Shown piece after piece: positions 42,641-52,324 of a DNA stretch of 64,000 bases. The notes beneath the pieces are model-generated. The model was not told where the DNA came from, made no database searches, and saw only the letters and a list, made by a program, of their open reading frames with translations. The DNA comes from Arenicola marina (taxonomy: Eukaryota; Annelida; Polychaeta; Arenicolidae): positions 28,008,352 to 28,072,351 of the forward strand of contig OZ025257.1 of assembly GCA_964019135.1 (NCBI GenBank). Direction: 5' to 3'. The translations under genes were made by a program, and so were the position numbers. Numbering within the stretch: the stretch's first letter is position 1; each line of letters opens with the position of its first letter.

Positions 42641-42870
42641 AGCGAGGTGAAACGGCTCCCGCGGAGGTCATTTCTTCGCTCCGCGCAGTACATTTCTTTG
42701 CCCCGCGCAGTACATTCTTTGCTCCGCGTGTACATTTCTCCGCTCCGCACAGTACATTTCTTCGCTCCGCACAGTATATTTCTCCGCTCCGCGCGGTACA
42801 TTTCGCCAGACCTCCGCCGAGCCCCGCGGAGCAAAGAAATACCCTCAGCGCCTCCGTTGTACCTATGGGC
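42640..42870. repeat. Minisatellite of about 22-24 bp (GCTCCGCGCAGTACATTTC)
   Basis: Six or so imperfect copies of GCTCCGCGCAGTACATTTCT are followed by an inverted echo (CCCGCGGAGCAAAGAAAT). A related pair of CGGTCAGCCCCA units follows at 42925-43000, linking it to the larger array downstream. Confidence 0.8.
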
Positions 42871-43054
42871 CACAGTACCTATCACCGACAGCCGGCAAAA
42901 TATGTCTTTTGAGACAACCCAAACAATACTCACTCGGTCAGCCCCACGCCCCCTCCCCTCTCATTTCAATACTCTTTCGGTCAGCCCCATGGTTTATGGT
43001 ATGTTAGAGTAAATATGGATGACATGGTATTACATTGGTGGACTCAGTTAACGA

Positions 43055-43115
43055 ATAATTGCGTGAAACTGCAATCTGCCGATCTGCAATCTGCCGATCT
43101 GCAATTTGCCAATCT
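43055..43115. repeat. Short 14-bp tandem repeat (CGATCTGCAATCTGC)
   Basis: About four copies of GATCTGCAATCTGC or its close variants, ending in CCAATCTGTATTT. Flanking 43116-43260 is unique C-rich sequence without a gene. Confidence 0.8.
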
Positions 43116-43264
43116 GTATTTTAAAGACGCCCATGCAAATCCTCCCTGAAAAATCCCTCGCTACCAGCTGAATTATCCCCGGACAACTGCCCCTCCACCC
43201 CCGGGCAAAACCCCACCATACAATTCCCTCGCAGACCGTGCCCCACTGCTCACACAATGGTTCC

Positions 43265-44185
43265 TACCGCCCCTCCCCTCCCCTTTGACAATCACCCTCT
43301 CCCCCTCATGACAATACTCCCTCGGTCAGCCCCATGCCCCTACCCTCCATGACAATGCTCCCTCGGTCAGCCCCATGCCCCCTCCCCCCATGACAATACT
43401 CCCTCGGTCAGCCCCATGCCCCCTCCCCCCTCATGACAATGCTCTCTCGGTCAGCCCCATGCCTCCACCCTCCATGACCATGCTCCCTCGGTCAGCCCCA
43501 TGCCCCCTCCCCCCATGACAATACTCCCTCGGTCAGCCCCATGCCTCAGCCCCCCCCCCCCCCAAACAATACTCCCTCGGTCAGCCCCATTGTCCCTCCC
43601 CCATGAAGATACTCCCTCGGTCAGCCCCCTGCCCCATGCCCCCCTCCCCCCATGACAATACTCCCTCGGTCAGCCCCATGCCCCCTCCCCCCTCATGACA
43701 ATGCTCCCTCGGTCAGCCCCATGCCCCTACCCTCCATGACAATGCTCCCTCTGTCAGCCCCATGCCCCCTCCCCCCTCATGACAATACTCCCTCGGTCAG
43801 CCCCATGCCCCTACCCTCCATGACAATGCTCCCTCGGTCAGCCCCATGCCCTCTCCCCCCATGACAATACTCCCTCGGTCAGCCCCATGCCCCCTCCCCC
43901 CTCATGACAATGCTCCCTCGGTCAGCCCCATGCCCCTACCCTCCATGACAATACTCCCTCGGTCAGCCCCATGCCCCCTTCCCCCATGACAATACTCCCT
44001 CGTTCAGCCCCGTGCCTCAGCCCCCCCCCCAAGACAATACTCCCTCGGTCAGCCCCACTGTCCCTCCCCCATGACGATACTCCCTCGGTCAGCCCCCTGC
44101 CCCATGCCCCCCTCAAAACAATACTCCCTCGGTCAGCCCCATACCCCTGCTCCCCTAAGACAATGCTTCCTCGGTCAGCCTGGGC
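43265..44185. repeat. C-rich minisatellite, about 40-46 bp unit (CTCCCTCGGTCAGCCCC)
   Basis: About 21 copies of ACTCCCTCGGTCAGCCCCAT joined by variable C-rich linkers (GCCCCTCCCCCCATGACAAT or GCCCCTACCCTCCATGACAA). Open frames across it are repeat artefacts rich in proline and serine. Strong strand asymmetry (C-rich on plus) could favour G-rich secondary structures on the minus strand. Confidence 0.9.
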
Positions 44186-44189
44186 TAGG

Positions 44190-44530
44190 AGCCTGGGCTA
44201 ACGGTTTAAGCTAGCGGCCTGGTCTAGCAGCCTGGGCAAAGCTGCCTGGGCTAGGGGCATTGGCAAGGCCTGGATTGATGCCCTGGCTAGCCGCCTGGGT
44301 TGGTGCCCTGGCTAGCGGCCTGGGTTAGCATACTGGGCTAAACCTGGGTTAGCATACTGGGCTAAACCTGGGTTAGCATACTGGACTAAACCTGGGTTAG
44401 CATACTGGGCTAAACCTGCGCTAGCGGCCTAGGCTAGCTTACGGGCGTAGCGGCCAGGGCTAGGCCTGGTTTAGGGGCCTCGGCTGGTGCCCTGGGCCAG
44501 CGGCATGGGCTAGTGCCTGGTCCAGAGCTA
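44190..44530. repeat. Minisatellite of GGCTAGC/CTGGG units
   Basis: Degenerate CCTGGGCTAGCGGCC units include four tidy 24-bp copies of CTGGGTTAGCATACTGGG plus CTAAAC near 44310-44410. It is rich in the palindrome GCTAGC. Confidence 0.85.
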
Positions 44531-44769
44531 GCCTCCTGAGCTGAAAATTAACACTGATGAGTTTTATGTTGATGTATACGTTTTTGGGAATAAAGAAGTG
44601 TTATTGGGTAAGTTTGGGCATTGCATCTGCCAGTTTTTCAAGATGGCGGATACGGTCTGTTACAGTACACAACATCTCCAAAACAATGCGGGATCACTCT
44701 AATTAAGTCTATGTATTGATTTCGGGGAAAATAAAATCAACAACTTGTCTTCAAGAGCAAGGCGTCTTT
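44531..44769. other. Unique interior of foldback 1
   Basis: AT-rich, with AAGATGGCGGATACGG (a worn relative of the GTAGTGATGGCGGAC arm motif) and AATAAAG near 44590. No coding frame or RNA gene was seen. Confidence 0.5.
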
Positions 44770-46010
44770 AGTTTGCCATAATGACGTTTATTTCAACAAT
44801 AATACACAATATCTGGAAATCTAAAAGGTGCAGGGGCGTCATTGTGAGTATAACCATATGTACCGTGGTCACAGATCTACAAAAAATAGGCTACAGATTT
44901 CGAGATCTAGGTACATATTGCTCATATCTCGTAGTTTTTGCTCGCAAAAATGGCATAGTCGCTGGGGCCAAGCTTCGCATGAAAGACATCAGTAAAAAGC
45001 ACTGGACATGACAATTAACAACAACAAAAACTTCATGCGTGTACGTGTTCAGGATGGATAGCCATCTCTTTTCAAAGGCTTTCATTGCGTGTCAAGTTCG
45101 CAACGGAAACCTGAAAGACTTTCTCTCTCATTGAGAATCATCCGCGTCCGCCATCACTACGAGTAAATGTAATGGGGTGACTGCAGGTAGAACGCCATCC
45201 CGAGCAAGTGGAGAGACTCCCTGGCGACAAGGCAGAACCTTCTGAGTGAGAAGGCTTAAGCGATAGATACAGGCTTTAGGCTACAGATGAACAAGTCATC
45301 CATAATGGTTTATGTGACCTACTTCGAACCTGAAAACTATGGATAGACATCAAAATAACAGTTTTATCCTTGTCAGTTTCCAAGATATTATGGAAATGGC
45401 CGCCATAGCCGTCAGGTGTCAAATCTGGTTTGACACTATAGCTCAATTTGATTAGCCATCAATTTCGAACATGTGTGCCAAATTCATGCTTTTACCACAA
45501 CATGCACGACTTTTTCGCATATGCGCGGGACTATAAGCTATTATACGGTATGGCGACTCCCGGTGTATTTGACGTTACACGTCGTCTTCAGAGACACCTT
45601 ATGGCGAGGGGGCTAAGTGTGCGTCAACACCCATAAGTTCATGAGTTCACCCATGAGTTCATAAGTAGGTATATTTAACAAAATAGGAGCCATCGCGAAT
45701 ATTGTCGTGACCGTCAAGTGACGTCATGTGAAGTCACGAAAACATAATAAATAAAAGGTACGAAAGTACCGTCAATATTGCTACAAGAGAAGCGCTCGTG
45801 GCTTCAAACTGGATGTTCATTTAAGCTCAGCCTACAGTGCCCACACTGCTTGTCGAAGGCAGTATTTAGCCCAAATTGCCCCTAAAAGGCCCTTTAGCCG
45901 AAATTGGTTCTGACAACCCCTAACTTCGCCATTAATACAGCTTCCAAATGTACTTATGGATTTTCGTCCTCGACCTATGGTCGAATATCTCTTGTTTGTA
46001 TGTATGTATG

Positions 46011-46042
46011 TTAAGACGAAATATCATAGATATTTCGTCTTA
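46011..46042. repeat. Perfect 14-bp-stem palindrome at the left tip of foldback 2
   Basis: TAAGACGAAATATC at 46012-46025 is followed by ATA and then its exact reverse complement at 46029-46042. The right tip (52774-52790) has only a single GATATTTCGTCTTAA. The left tip has therefore gained an inverted copy of its first bases, or the right has lost it. Confidence 0.85.
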
Positions 46043-46490
46043 TGTCGGTCGAACGATTTTTTTTAACAACTCCGCTCTTTCTGTTTGTTTGTTTTAATGT
46101 TTTCGTACCCGCTACCGCCCTAACGACAACAGCTACCGTTCACCAATGTTTGTGGAAATGTGGCATGTTCGAGCCTCTACAATTTTTAAGTTAAAGACGT
46201 CCCAATGTCAAAGGTCAAAGGTCAAGGCCGTCCGATTAAAGGAAAAACGTAAAAGTGCTAAGGCTTGCTTAATATTTGCCCTAAAGAAATGCGACTAGCG
46301 TCAAAATGTTTCACTGATTAGGGGACACAACTTTCACATGGATAATTTTTTGGCGCGTAGGAAGAATTTTCGCATAAAATGACGTCATAGTTTACCATGT
46401 CCTTATGTTCAAACTAGATGGACATTGTTTTCTCACTTTCGCTTTTTCAATCGTCGTCAACTTTCCCAGGTGTATTAATGGAGTCGATAT

Positions 46491-46620
46491 GGGCGTGCAC
46501 AGGGAACACGTGCCCCTCCTTTCAGACCGTACGGTATATCTGTGTCCTGTGTGGAACACATTATTGTGCCCCCGCCTCGTTTCAATAATTCCTGCATACG
46601 CCCTAGCGGCACCAATTTCA
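46491..46620 (+). repeat. GGGCGTGC module, copy 2
   Basis: Nearly collinear with 42323-42455: GGGCGTGCACAGGGAACACG at the start, GTGTGGAACACATTATTGTG inside, CGCCCTAGCGGCACCAATTT at the end. It abuts the inner end of the outer left arm (GGAGTCGATAT) of foldback 2. Confidence 0.8.
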
Positions 46621-46627
46621 AGGATCG

Positions 46628-47180
46628 TCCGCGAAACTCATCTTCTTCCGGCTGGTGTCTTGTTTCAGGGAACTCTTCTTCTTCTTGTCCGGCGTTGTTG
46701 TCCGTCTCCTGGGAACTTTTCTTTTTCCGGATGGTGTCTTGTGTCCGTGGGAATTCTTTTTCTTCCAGCTGGTGTGTTATGCCCGCGGGAACTCTTCTTC
46801 TTGGCCGGTGTCTTCCATCTCCGCTGAACTCTTTTCCTTCTGGCTGGTGCCGTCGATCTCATTGGATGCCGTCATCTTCTAACTGTGGAATTGGGAACTC
46901 ATCTTCTTCCGGCTTGTGTTGGTGTCGTCCGTCTCCTCTGAACTCTTCTTCTGGATGGTTTCTTGCGTCCGCGGAACTCTTCTTCTTTCGCTAGTCTCGT
47001 CGGTGTCCGGGAACTCTTCATCTTCCGGCTGGTGTCATCCGTCTCTTTAGAACTCTTCTTCTTCTTCCGGCTGAAGTCATCGGTCTCCTGGGAACACCTC
47101 TTCTTCTGGTTAGTGTCGGGAACTCTTCTTCCGGCAGAAAGCTGGCAGCTGGTGACTTCGGTCCCCGGTGACTCATCTTC
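46628..47180. repeat. Degenerate minisatellite (AACTCTTCTTCTTCCGGCTGG)
   Basis: About 12 imperfect units of 40-55 bp share AACTCTTCTTCTTCCGG, CTGGTGTC and TCCGTCTCC. High divergence between copies makes it old. Serine-rich frames through it are artefacts. It interrupts the left half of foldback 2 and has no counterpart on the right. Confidence 0.8.
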
Positions 47181-47289
47181 CGGTTTACGGCGTGTTTCGC
47201 TTGGTTTGAGTGAACAGGTACCTCGTTGGTGAACGCTTGTGAACGGTCAGTGAGACCAATGATGATTTGAGTTAATATGACCCTAGACA

Positions 47290-47357
47290 GGGTCAGGATT
47301 TGAACCCGCAACCTACTGGTTTAAAGTCGAGTGCGTTACCTCTCGACCACGGCGGCT
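47290..47357 (-). repeat. tRNA-like sequence (SINE head or tRNA pseudogene)
   Basis: On the minus strand it reads GCCGTGGTCGAGAGGTAACG..., with an A-box-like TGGTCGAGAGG and a B-box GGTTCAAATCC about 31 bases later, followed by TGACCCTG. These are the two internal RNA polymerase III promoter blocks of tRNA genes. The anticodon arm does not pair well, so a functional tRNA is unlikely. A related head may occur at 47581 and 63381. Confidence 0.6.
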
Positions 47358-47580
47358 TCTGCTGGAGAGTGCGGTGGGTGGAATATATATGGTCATCTCA
47401 CCCAGTCCCGCTAATTGCCACATAAAGTAGAGAGAAAACAAAAATCATTGCCGAGAACCTTCATGTGATAACTTTATACATAATGCCTGTCCAATGATGC
47501 TCGTATGGAAGGAAATACTGTGGCAAACAGACATGTGTATATGGAACTAGTGTCTAAATCTCAGGTAACTAACGTAGTTA

Positions 47581-47650
47581 CCCGCCTTGGTCGAGGGGTT
47601 GAGAGCTCGACTGCAGATCAACTTGCAGCTCGTTCAAACCCACGTATCGC
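47581..47650 (+). repeat. tRNA-Cys-like sequence followed by a T run (SINE-like)
   Basis: It has an A-box-like TTGGTCGAGGGGTTGAGAGC, an anticodon-arm stretch GACTGCAGATCAA that matches the usual tRNA-Cys(GCA) loop, and a B-box-like CGTTCAAACCC. A T run follows at 47650-47659, a possible pol III terminator. The anticodon stem has mismatches and the acceptor stem is not recognisable. It is more likely a tRNA-derived SINE head or pseudogene than a working tRNA. Confidence 0.6.
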
Positions 47651-47861
47651 CATTTTTTTTTCTTTGTGCCAGTGGCAGCACTCGGGGGGTAGCATATCAG
47701 TTTTATTATTTAAATTATAGACATTTTAGTCATTTTAGTTTTGCATTTGTGTAGTATTATAGCAACAACATCATTGTTATAATTATAAGGTAATGTATTG
47801 TTTGTTTGTACTCGTTGCTATACTTCCGGTATATATGTGAATATGTTATAATGTTTTATTA

Positions 47862-48190
47862 TTATTATGTTGCTGATGGACTGAAAACGGCTGAAAGGAA
47901 ACAATGTGGACGTGATGAGATATGACATTGAAATCAAAATTCATCAGGCCCCATTTGTGCCTTGCCTTTTCGTCGTTGGCCCAGGAAATCGATTATTGAG
48001 TGAGTGTAACCGCGGGAGTCTGACATAGACACCCTTCACCCACTCTCTCGCCAGCCCGTGTGCATTTCTACTTCTGCAGAGTTGTTTATTTCGCTCGTTG
48101 GTGACAGGGACGAGATGTTCAAACGGGGTAACGATGCGTGTTGACTTGCCTGTTCGAGATGCGATATTATTACGAGTTGGTGGTCATGTT
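47862..48190. repeat. Inner inverted arm, left (foldback 2)
   Basis: It starts TTATTATTATGTTGCTGATG and contains ATCGATTATTGAGTGAGTGT, CCGCGGGAGTCTGACATAGA and GTGTTGACTTGCCTGTTCGA. It reappears inverted at 51440-51746 with perhaps 85-90% identity by eye, noticeably better kept than the outer arms. Confidence 0.85.
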
Positions 48191-49289
48191 AACTAGTACA
48201 ATTGGGCTATGAAGTCTCGTTCGCTTAGACTTCCGGTTTACTCATTTTGGGGGCAAACAAACGAAGCACGTGTTCGGAACGAGTTTAGAATCTCTGCGCA
48301 CACTGGTATTCTGACTATCTGTGACGTATGCGTGTCGTGTATGTTACGCAAAGAGAGAGACTGGGAACCAGACTACCTGCGCAAAAGCCAGGCGCCGAGG
48401 GGTGGGTCCATTGCGGAAAGGCCCAGCGGTATGATTAAGAATATTTAAGAAATATAGCTTCACAAAACAGATAGACGACATATTTTTTATTCGTTTGCGC
48501 CATCACAGTGACGAATATTTGTTACGACGGGACAATACGACTGAGAAACTAACGTTTTTTTGCCTTTCCTACGAAACGATGCATTCCGGATTCTCCCCGG
48601 TAACAACGTTGGCGCAACGCTCTAAACAGAAAACTTACAAAAATGTAGAAACTTGGTCTTTTCGTGATCCAAGAGTGACACGAAAACATCCAAGTGGTCT
48701 TATTTCATCTTTACCATGTGGTTTCATGACGCTTCCGTGTGCTGTTACTCCATGCACTGCACATTGTGACAGCGGAATGGTTAAGTCGATCACTTGCTCT
48801 CGCCATTTTTGTTACCACGGAGGCACGCGAAACTGTGACGTCACTCGCTGTTTGAGAAACTTGCAAAAGCCCGGGTGCAGGGCTAAAGTTAGAACGTTAG
48901 TTTTAGCTTTCGAGTGTTTTGAAGACGGATTTTTCCTTGTATATTCCCAAAGTTCTGTGCTTCATCTCCTCCAAATATTTTAAGGTGTATCTCCCATAGC
49001 CATGTTTAGTGAAATGGTACTCATAGTCTTTAGAATAAACCTGGAAAGAAATTGACTTATAACTGCCTATGGTTCAACATGGAGCACATGTGTTTGTTTG
49101 TCCCCAAAACTGAAGTCTCGTGGCCCGATCGCGAGAACCGTATAGCCCTATAGCATTAAATCTGAAGGCCGCTAAAATGCTGTATTCTGACCTAAAATGC
49201 CCTGCTGCCCATGCAATCGACAATCGTTGCCAAAGCAACATTGCATAGAACAATGAAACGTGACGTCACGCACCAAAAAAATGTCGTTA
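48191..49289. other. Left interior of foldback 2, no recognised gene
   Basis: One plus-strand frame (48495-48983, 162 codons from a non-ATG start) stays open. It is cysteine-rich (SLPCGFMTLPCAVTPC) but I recognise no family. It has no counterpart on the right side of the palindrome. It could be a remnant of element coding sequence or chance. No ATG-led gene with splice support was found. Confidence 0.4.
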
Positions 49290-49390
49290 TAGCAAAGATA
49301 TTAGTACACCAAGATAGGTCATACGGCGATTTCCTTGTAATCGTTCTCCGGTGGCGCCGCCAACCGGTGAGCGCGTAGTGTTGCACAGAA
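49290..49390. repeat. Innermost inverted arm, left
   Basis: It contains AAGATATTAGTACACCAAGA and TAGGTCATACGGC, an unbroken stretch of 33 bases shared with the inverted copy at 50925-51030. Weaker matching follows through GTGGCGCCGCC and GAGCGCGTA. Confidence 0.8.
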
Positions 49391-49404
49391 CCGCCGTCGA
49401 CAGG

Positions 49405-50007
49405 CATCAACTTCAAGTTTGTTCTGCCATAAATTGCGCGAATTCACGAAAGAAATGTCCAGGACAGGCATTTTTCAGATTCCCCAAAGAAAAGAAAAGG
49501 TAAGACCGGCTTCTTGCGTTAATTTATCAGTCATGATTGATATCGTGCATCGTTTATCACCACCACCATTTCTGATAATTATCTATTATCGCCCACATCG
49601 AAGCGGGCGGCTCATGTGAGCAAACCAAGTCAAAGATCTATTGTTGCCACTATCTATTACTCAACAATTACCAGAATGCAACAAGCTCTAAGTGCCGGCT
49701 AATGCCTAACGAATGTGTAATGAGGTGTCCTAATCGATGTCCTGGGGTTGGAATAAAAATTGGGTGAACTACCATATAGTATGATCATGGACCTACTGCC
49801 TTAGCCTGGGTGTCCGGCTCCCGGGGTCTGGTTACCTTTGACAGAGCTAGCCAGACCGGGTGAAAAGCAAAGCCTTTGTCCGCATTTCTACCGATTTTTT
49901 TTATGTTTATAAGCATTTGCATTTATAATTATTATTATATTTTTTTAGATGCCAGAGATGGGTGGTCAATGCAAGAAGGAAAGACTTGTTCAATAAGTCC
50001 AGTAGGC
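49405..50007 (+). pseudogene. THAP-type C2CH zinc finger, N-terminal part, two exons
   Basis: Exon 1 (49405-49499) reads HQLQVCSAINCANSRKK..., then QAFFRFPKEKKR. This gives the C-x4-C pair and the F-x-x-F-P signature that open a THAP DNA-binding domain. The donor at 49500 is AAAAG|GTAAGA. The acceptor TTTTTTTAG ends at 49948. Exon 2 (49949-50007) continues in phase with CQRWVVNARRKDLFNKSSR, matching the THAP R-x-x-W core. The second metal pair (C-x2-H) is not found: the frame runs into a MITE at 50008, and after the MITE it soon reaches a stop. No in-frame ATG is visible upstream. The position just inside an inverted arm suggests a DNA-transposon transposase relic, but a broken host THAP gene is possible. 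Confidence 0.75.
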
Positions 50008-50163
50008 CAGGGGCGGATCTAAGGGGGGGGGGCGATCTGGCCCGGGCCCCCCTTGTTTTATAACATATAAAAACCAAAACCGCATCCCCCCCTATCCAGC
50101 ATATCTAGATCCGACCCTAAAAGCGCCCCCCCCCCCTATCTAGATTTTCTGGATCCGCCCCTG
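50008..50163. mobile_element. 156-bp MITE with CAGGGGCGGATC ends and 5-bp TSD
   Basis: It starts CAGGGGCGGATCTA and ends GGATCCGCCCCTG, so the termini are inverted copies. The 5 bases TAGGC flank it on both sides (50003-50007 and 50164-50168). The interior holds G and C runs and no coding capacity. CAGGGGCGGATC-type ends are typical of small hAT-like MITEs, though hAT usually duplicates 8 bp. I cannot fix the family further. It inserted at the edge of the THAP exon. Confidence 0.85.
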
Positions 50164-50168
50164 TAGGC

Positions 50169-50924
50169 ATATCCCTATTACCTGACGTAGTTTATATTCT
50201 TAAAAGCTGCTCATGTCTGAGAGTTTCTGTAGAAATAAACAATCTTGTTGACGTTCGTATTTTTGTATTAAAAATATCAATTGGTTGAGCATGGCTTTGT
50301 TGTTTTCATTCATATTTAGGCTTAGAATATATCTCTGGGAGGATCTAGGATTTTGAAGCGGAAGCGGGGGGAGGGGGGTGGAGCGTCAAAATGGCCGCAC
50401 ATGTCCACCAATTTTTTCTACAGCCGGTGGGAGGGGTGAAAAAAATAAGGACTTTAACATCAGTAAATAGCCCCTCTCCCCCTGGATTTGCCTCTGGGTT
50501 TCATCTAGAAAATGCTTCTTTCAAGTGTATTTCGTCGGAAAGCCCGAGTTTTACTTCTGAGACTAAACTTTTCCCAGTTGCGTTGAAGGGTAGACGAATC
50601 TATTGTCCAACGAAATGTGTCCGTCAGACAAAGACAGGAGACCGCTAAATGCTAAATAATTATGAAGTTGTTGTGTTTTATAATCCATCAGTCAAGGGTA
50701 CATCATCATCAGCAAGGTTAATTAGGGGAGCGAAACTGTTGACTGCCAGTCAATGACGTTCACGAAATATGACGCCTTGATGACACTAACAACTATTTAT
50801 TGCCGCATAAAAAGCATAAAATGAACATCACCAGGCTTTATATCACCCGAATTAATAGCGCTAAAATCCAATTTGTAGTTCACAGGACGCCGCTTATCAG
50901 GCAGTCTGCGTTATGGTCAGCGCA
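50169..50924. other. Right interior of foldback 2, no gene
   Basis: An AATAAA at about 50236 could have ended a THAP transcript. No further THAP or RNase-H-like coding frame was seen. A short open frame at 50391-50648 is not recognised. Confidence 0.5.
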
Positions 50925-51030
50925 GTTGCAGCCCAACGTTACGCGCTCGCATAGCGGCGCCACTACTCGCCCCATTACACATTTTACAATGGGTTTTTGC
51001 CGTATGACCTATCTTGGTGTACTAATATCT
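50925..51030. repeat. Innermost inverted arm, right
   Basis: Reverse complement of 49290-49390: GCCGTATGACCTATCTTGGT, GTACTAATATCTTAT, GCGGCGCCAC and ACGCGCTCGC. Sequence 51031-51439 between this and the inner arm is AT-rich and has no gene. Confidence 0.8.
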
Positions 51031-51439
51031 TATAGCTGGTTATAGCTTTAAACTGTGAGCTTTAAATGGCCCGCTTACCTGCCTAGTTGCCTCGTTGCGC
51101 GTGCCACGTTTCTTGCCAACTATAGATTGTGTCAAAAGGCGACTGGCCAAATATATGTTGAAAGGCTTGTGATTTGCTGACAAAATGCTTTAATTTAATC
51201 GTTGCATGCGGAAATTAAACCAAAGAAGCAGATATAAGTTAACGCCTTAAATTTAGATTCAACTAGTAATAATAGGAATAGCGAGTAAATACATTTGCTA
51301 TTTATGTATTTATGCATAGCCAGATAGTAAATTGATGTCTTCTTTATTTTAATAGCCATAGAGTAAATTCGCAATTATTTAGACATATGTGCAAATAAGT
51401 AATTGAGAATGATAGGGCATGCCATAGCAATCATTATCG

Positions 51440-51746
51440 CATCTTGAACAGGCAAGTCAACACGCATCGCTACCCCGCCTGCGTTTGAACATCTCGTCCC
51501 CGTAACCAACGAGCGAAATGAACAACTCTGCTGAAGTAGAAATGCACAACACGGGCTGGCGAGAGAGTGGGTGAGGGGTGTCTATGTTAGACTCCCGCGG
51601 TACACTCACTCAATAATCGATTTCCTGGGCCAACGACGAAAAGGCAAGGCACAAATGGGGCCTCATGAATTTTGACATCACTGTCATATCTCATCACGTC
51701 AACATTTCTTTTCAGTTGTTTTCAGTCCCTCAGCAATATAATAATA
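51440..51746. repeat. Inner inverted arm, right (foldback 2)
   Basis: Inverted match of 47862-48190, ending GGACTGAAAAC on the minus strand and TCAGCAATATAATAATA on the plus strand. Confidence 0.85.
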
Positions 51747-51767
51747 GGGGGGGGGGGACGAGGAGTC

Positions 51768-51812
51768 TATAAAACTGGTGCCGGAGGGGCACGTGTTCCC
51801 TTGTGCACGCCC
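51768..51812 (-). repeat. GGGCGTGC module, copy 3 (internally deleted, inverted)
   Basis: On the minus strand: GGGCGTGCACAAGGGAACAC, GTGCCCCTCC, then directly GGCACCAGTTTTAT. Both ends of the module are present but about 90 interior bases are missing compared with copies 1 and 2. Confidence 0.75.
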
Positions 51813-52324
51813 ATGCACGGTGGGTGTGGATGGACGGGGGGAGGGTGGGGGGGGGGGGGGCAGGAGTGCAGTAGCCTGGTGGATGGGAGTGGGGCGGAGG
51901 GACAGGAGTCCGTGAGGCTGGTTGGCGGCTGCGGGGGCGATTCATTCCTGGTTCCTGTTCTCCTCCCTTCCCACGACTGTGCCCCCCGCCTCTCCCAATA
52001 TATTACATGACAATATATAAACAGCACGGTGCCTTATCGCGAACCGCTCATTTACCGCTCTCCCCAGCCCGCGCTCTCTGGATCAGGCGCCGACTTTAAC
52101 ATGGGAATCCCCATACGAAATGTTTGGCCCTCTAGCGGGAAAAGTAGAATAGAAGCTATCTTTTTTTAACAAAGAAACAACTAGGCGGTAAAATTAGACG
52201 TCATGTGACCCGAATCTGATATCTTTATTTCCAATATTAATTATACAGTGAATTTATTTCGTATTTAATTTTTTTTTACGTCATGTGACGTCAATGACGA
52301 CAAACATTTTTGTTTGAAATGGGT
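51813..52324. other. G-rich then AT-rich spacer in the right half of foldback 2
   Basis: It holds runs of G (51835-51860) and, further right, ACGTCATGTGAC twice (near 52198 and 52281). No coding frame is convincing. It is absent from the matching point of the left side (46490), so it is either an insertion on the right or a deletion on the left. Confidence 0.5.

Larger units (their letters stand above)
41130..45990. mobile_element. Foldback element 1 with about 1.2-kb inverted arms (non-autonomous)
   Basis: Sequence at 41130-42322 returns in reverse complement at 44770-45990. Shared landmarks include GACGAAAATCCATA, TTTCGGCTAA, CCGTATAATA, TTTTGATGTCTATCCAT, GTAGTGATGGCGGAC, AAAGTCTTTCAGGTTTCCGT, CTGAACACGTACGC and TTTTTGCGAGCAAAA. 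The arms are clearly diverged, with many substitutions and small indels, so the insertion is old. The interior (42323-44769) holds no recognisable transposase, only a repeat module and minisatellites. I infer a foldback or MITE-like DNA transposon. The superfamily cannot be decided because the ends are worn. Confidence 0.85.
47181..47860. other. Spacer with the two tRNA-like units, otherwise no gene
   Basis: Apart from the tRNA-like pieces this is AT-rich sequence (TTATTATTATT near the right end). No convincing coding frame was seen. Confidence 0.55.

Noticed and set aside
43652-43864. Proline/serine-rich open frame (also 42247-42606 and 46405-46994)
   Set aside because: All lie in C-rich or CTTCTT minisatellites and change frame with unit length; no splice or start support.
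47581-47650. Functional tRNA-Cys gene
   Set aside because: The anticodon loop matches but the anticodon stem is mismatched and no acceptor stem is evident; treated as SINE-like.
48495-48983. 162-codon frame inside foldback 2
   Set aside because: Non-ATG start, no recognised motif, no counterpart in the paired side. Kept only as a note, not called as a gene.
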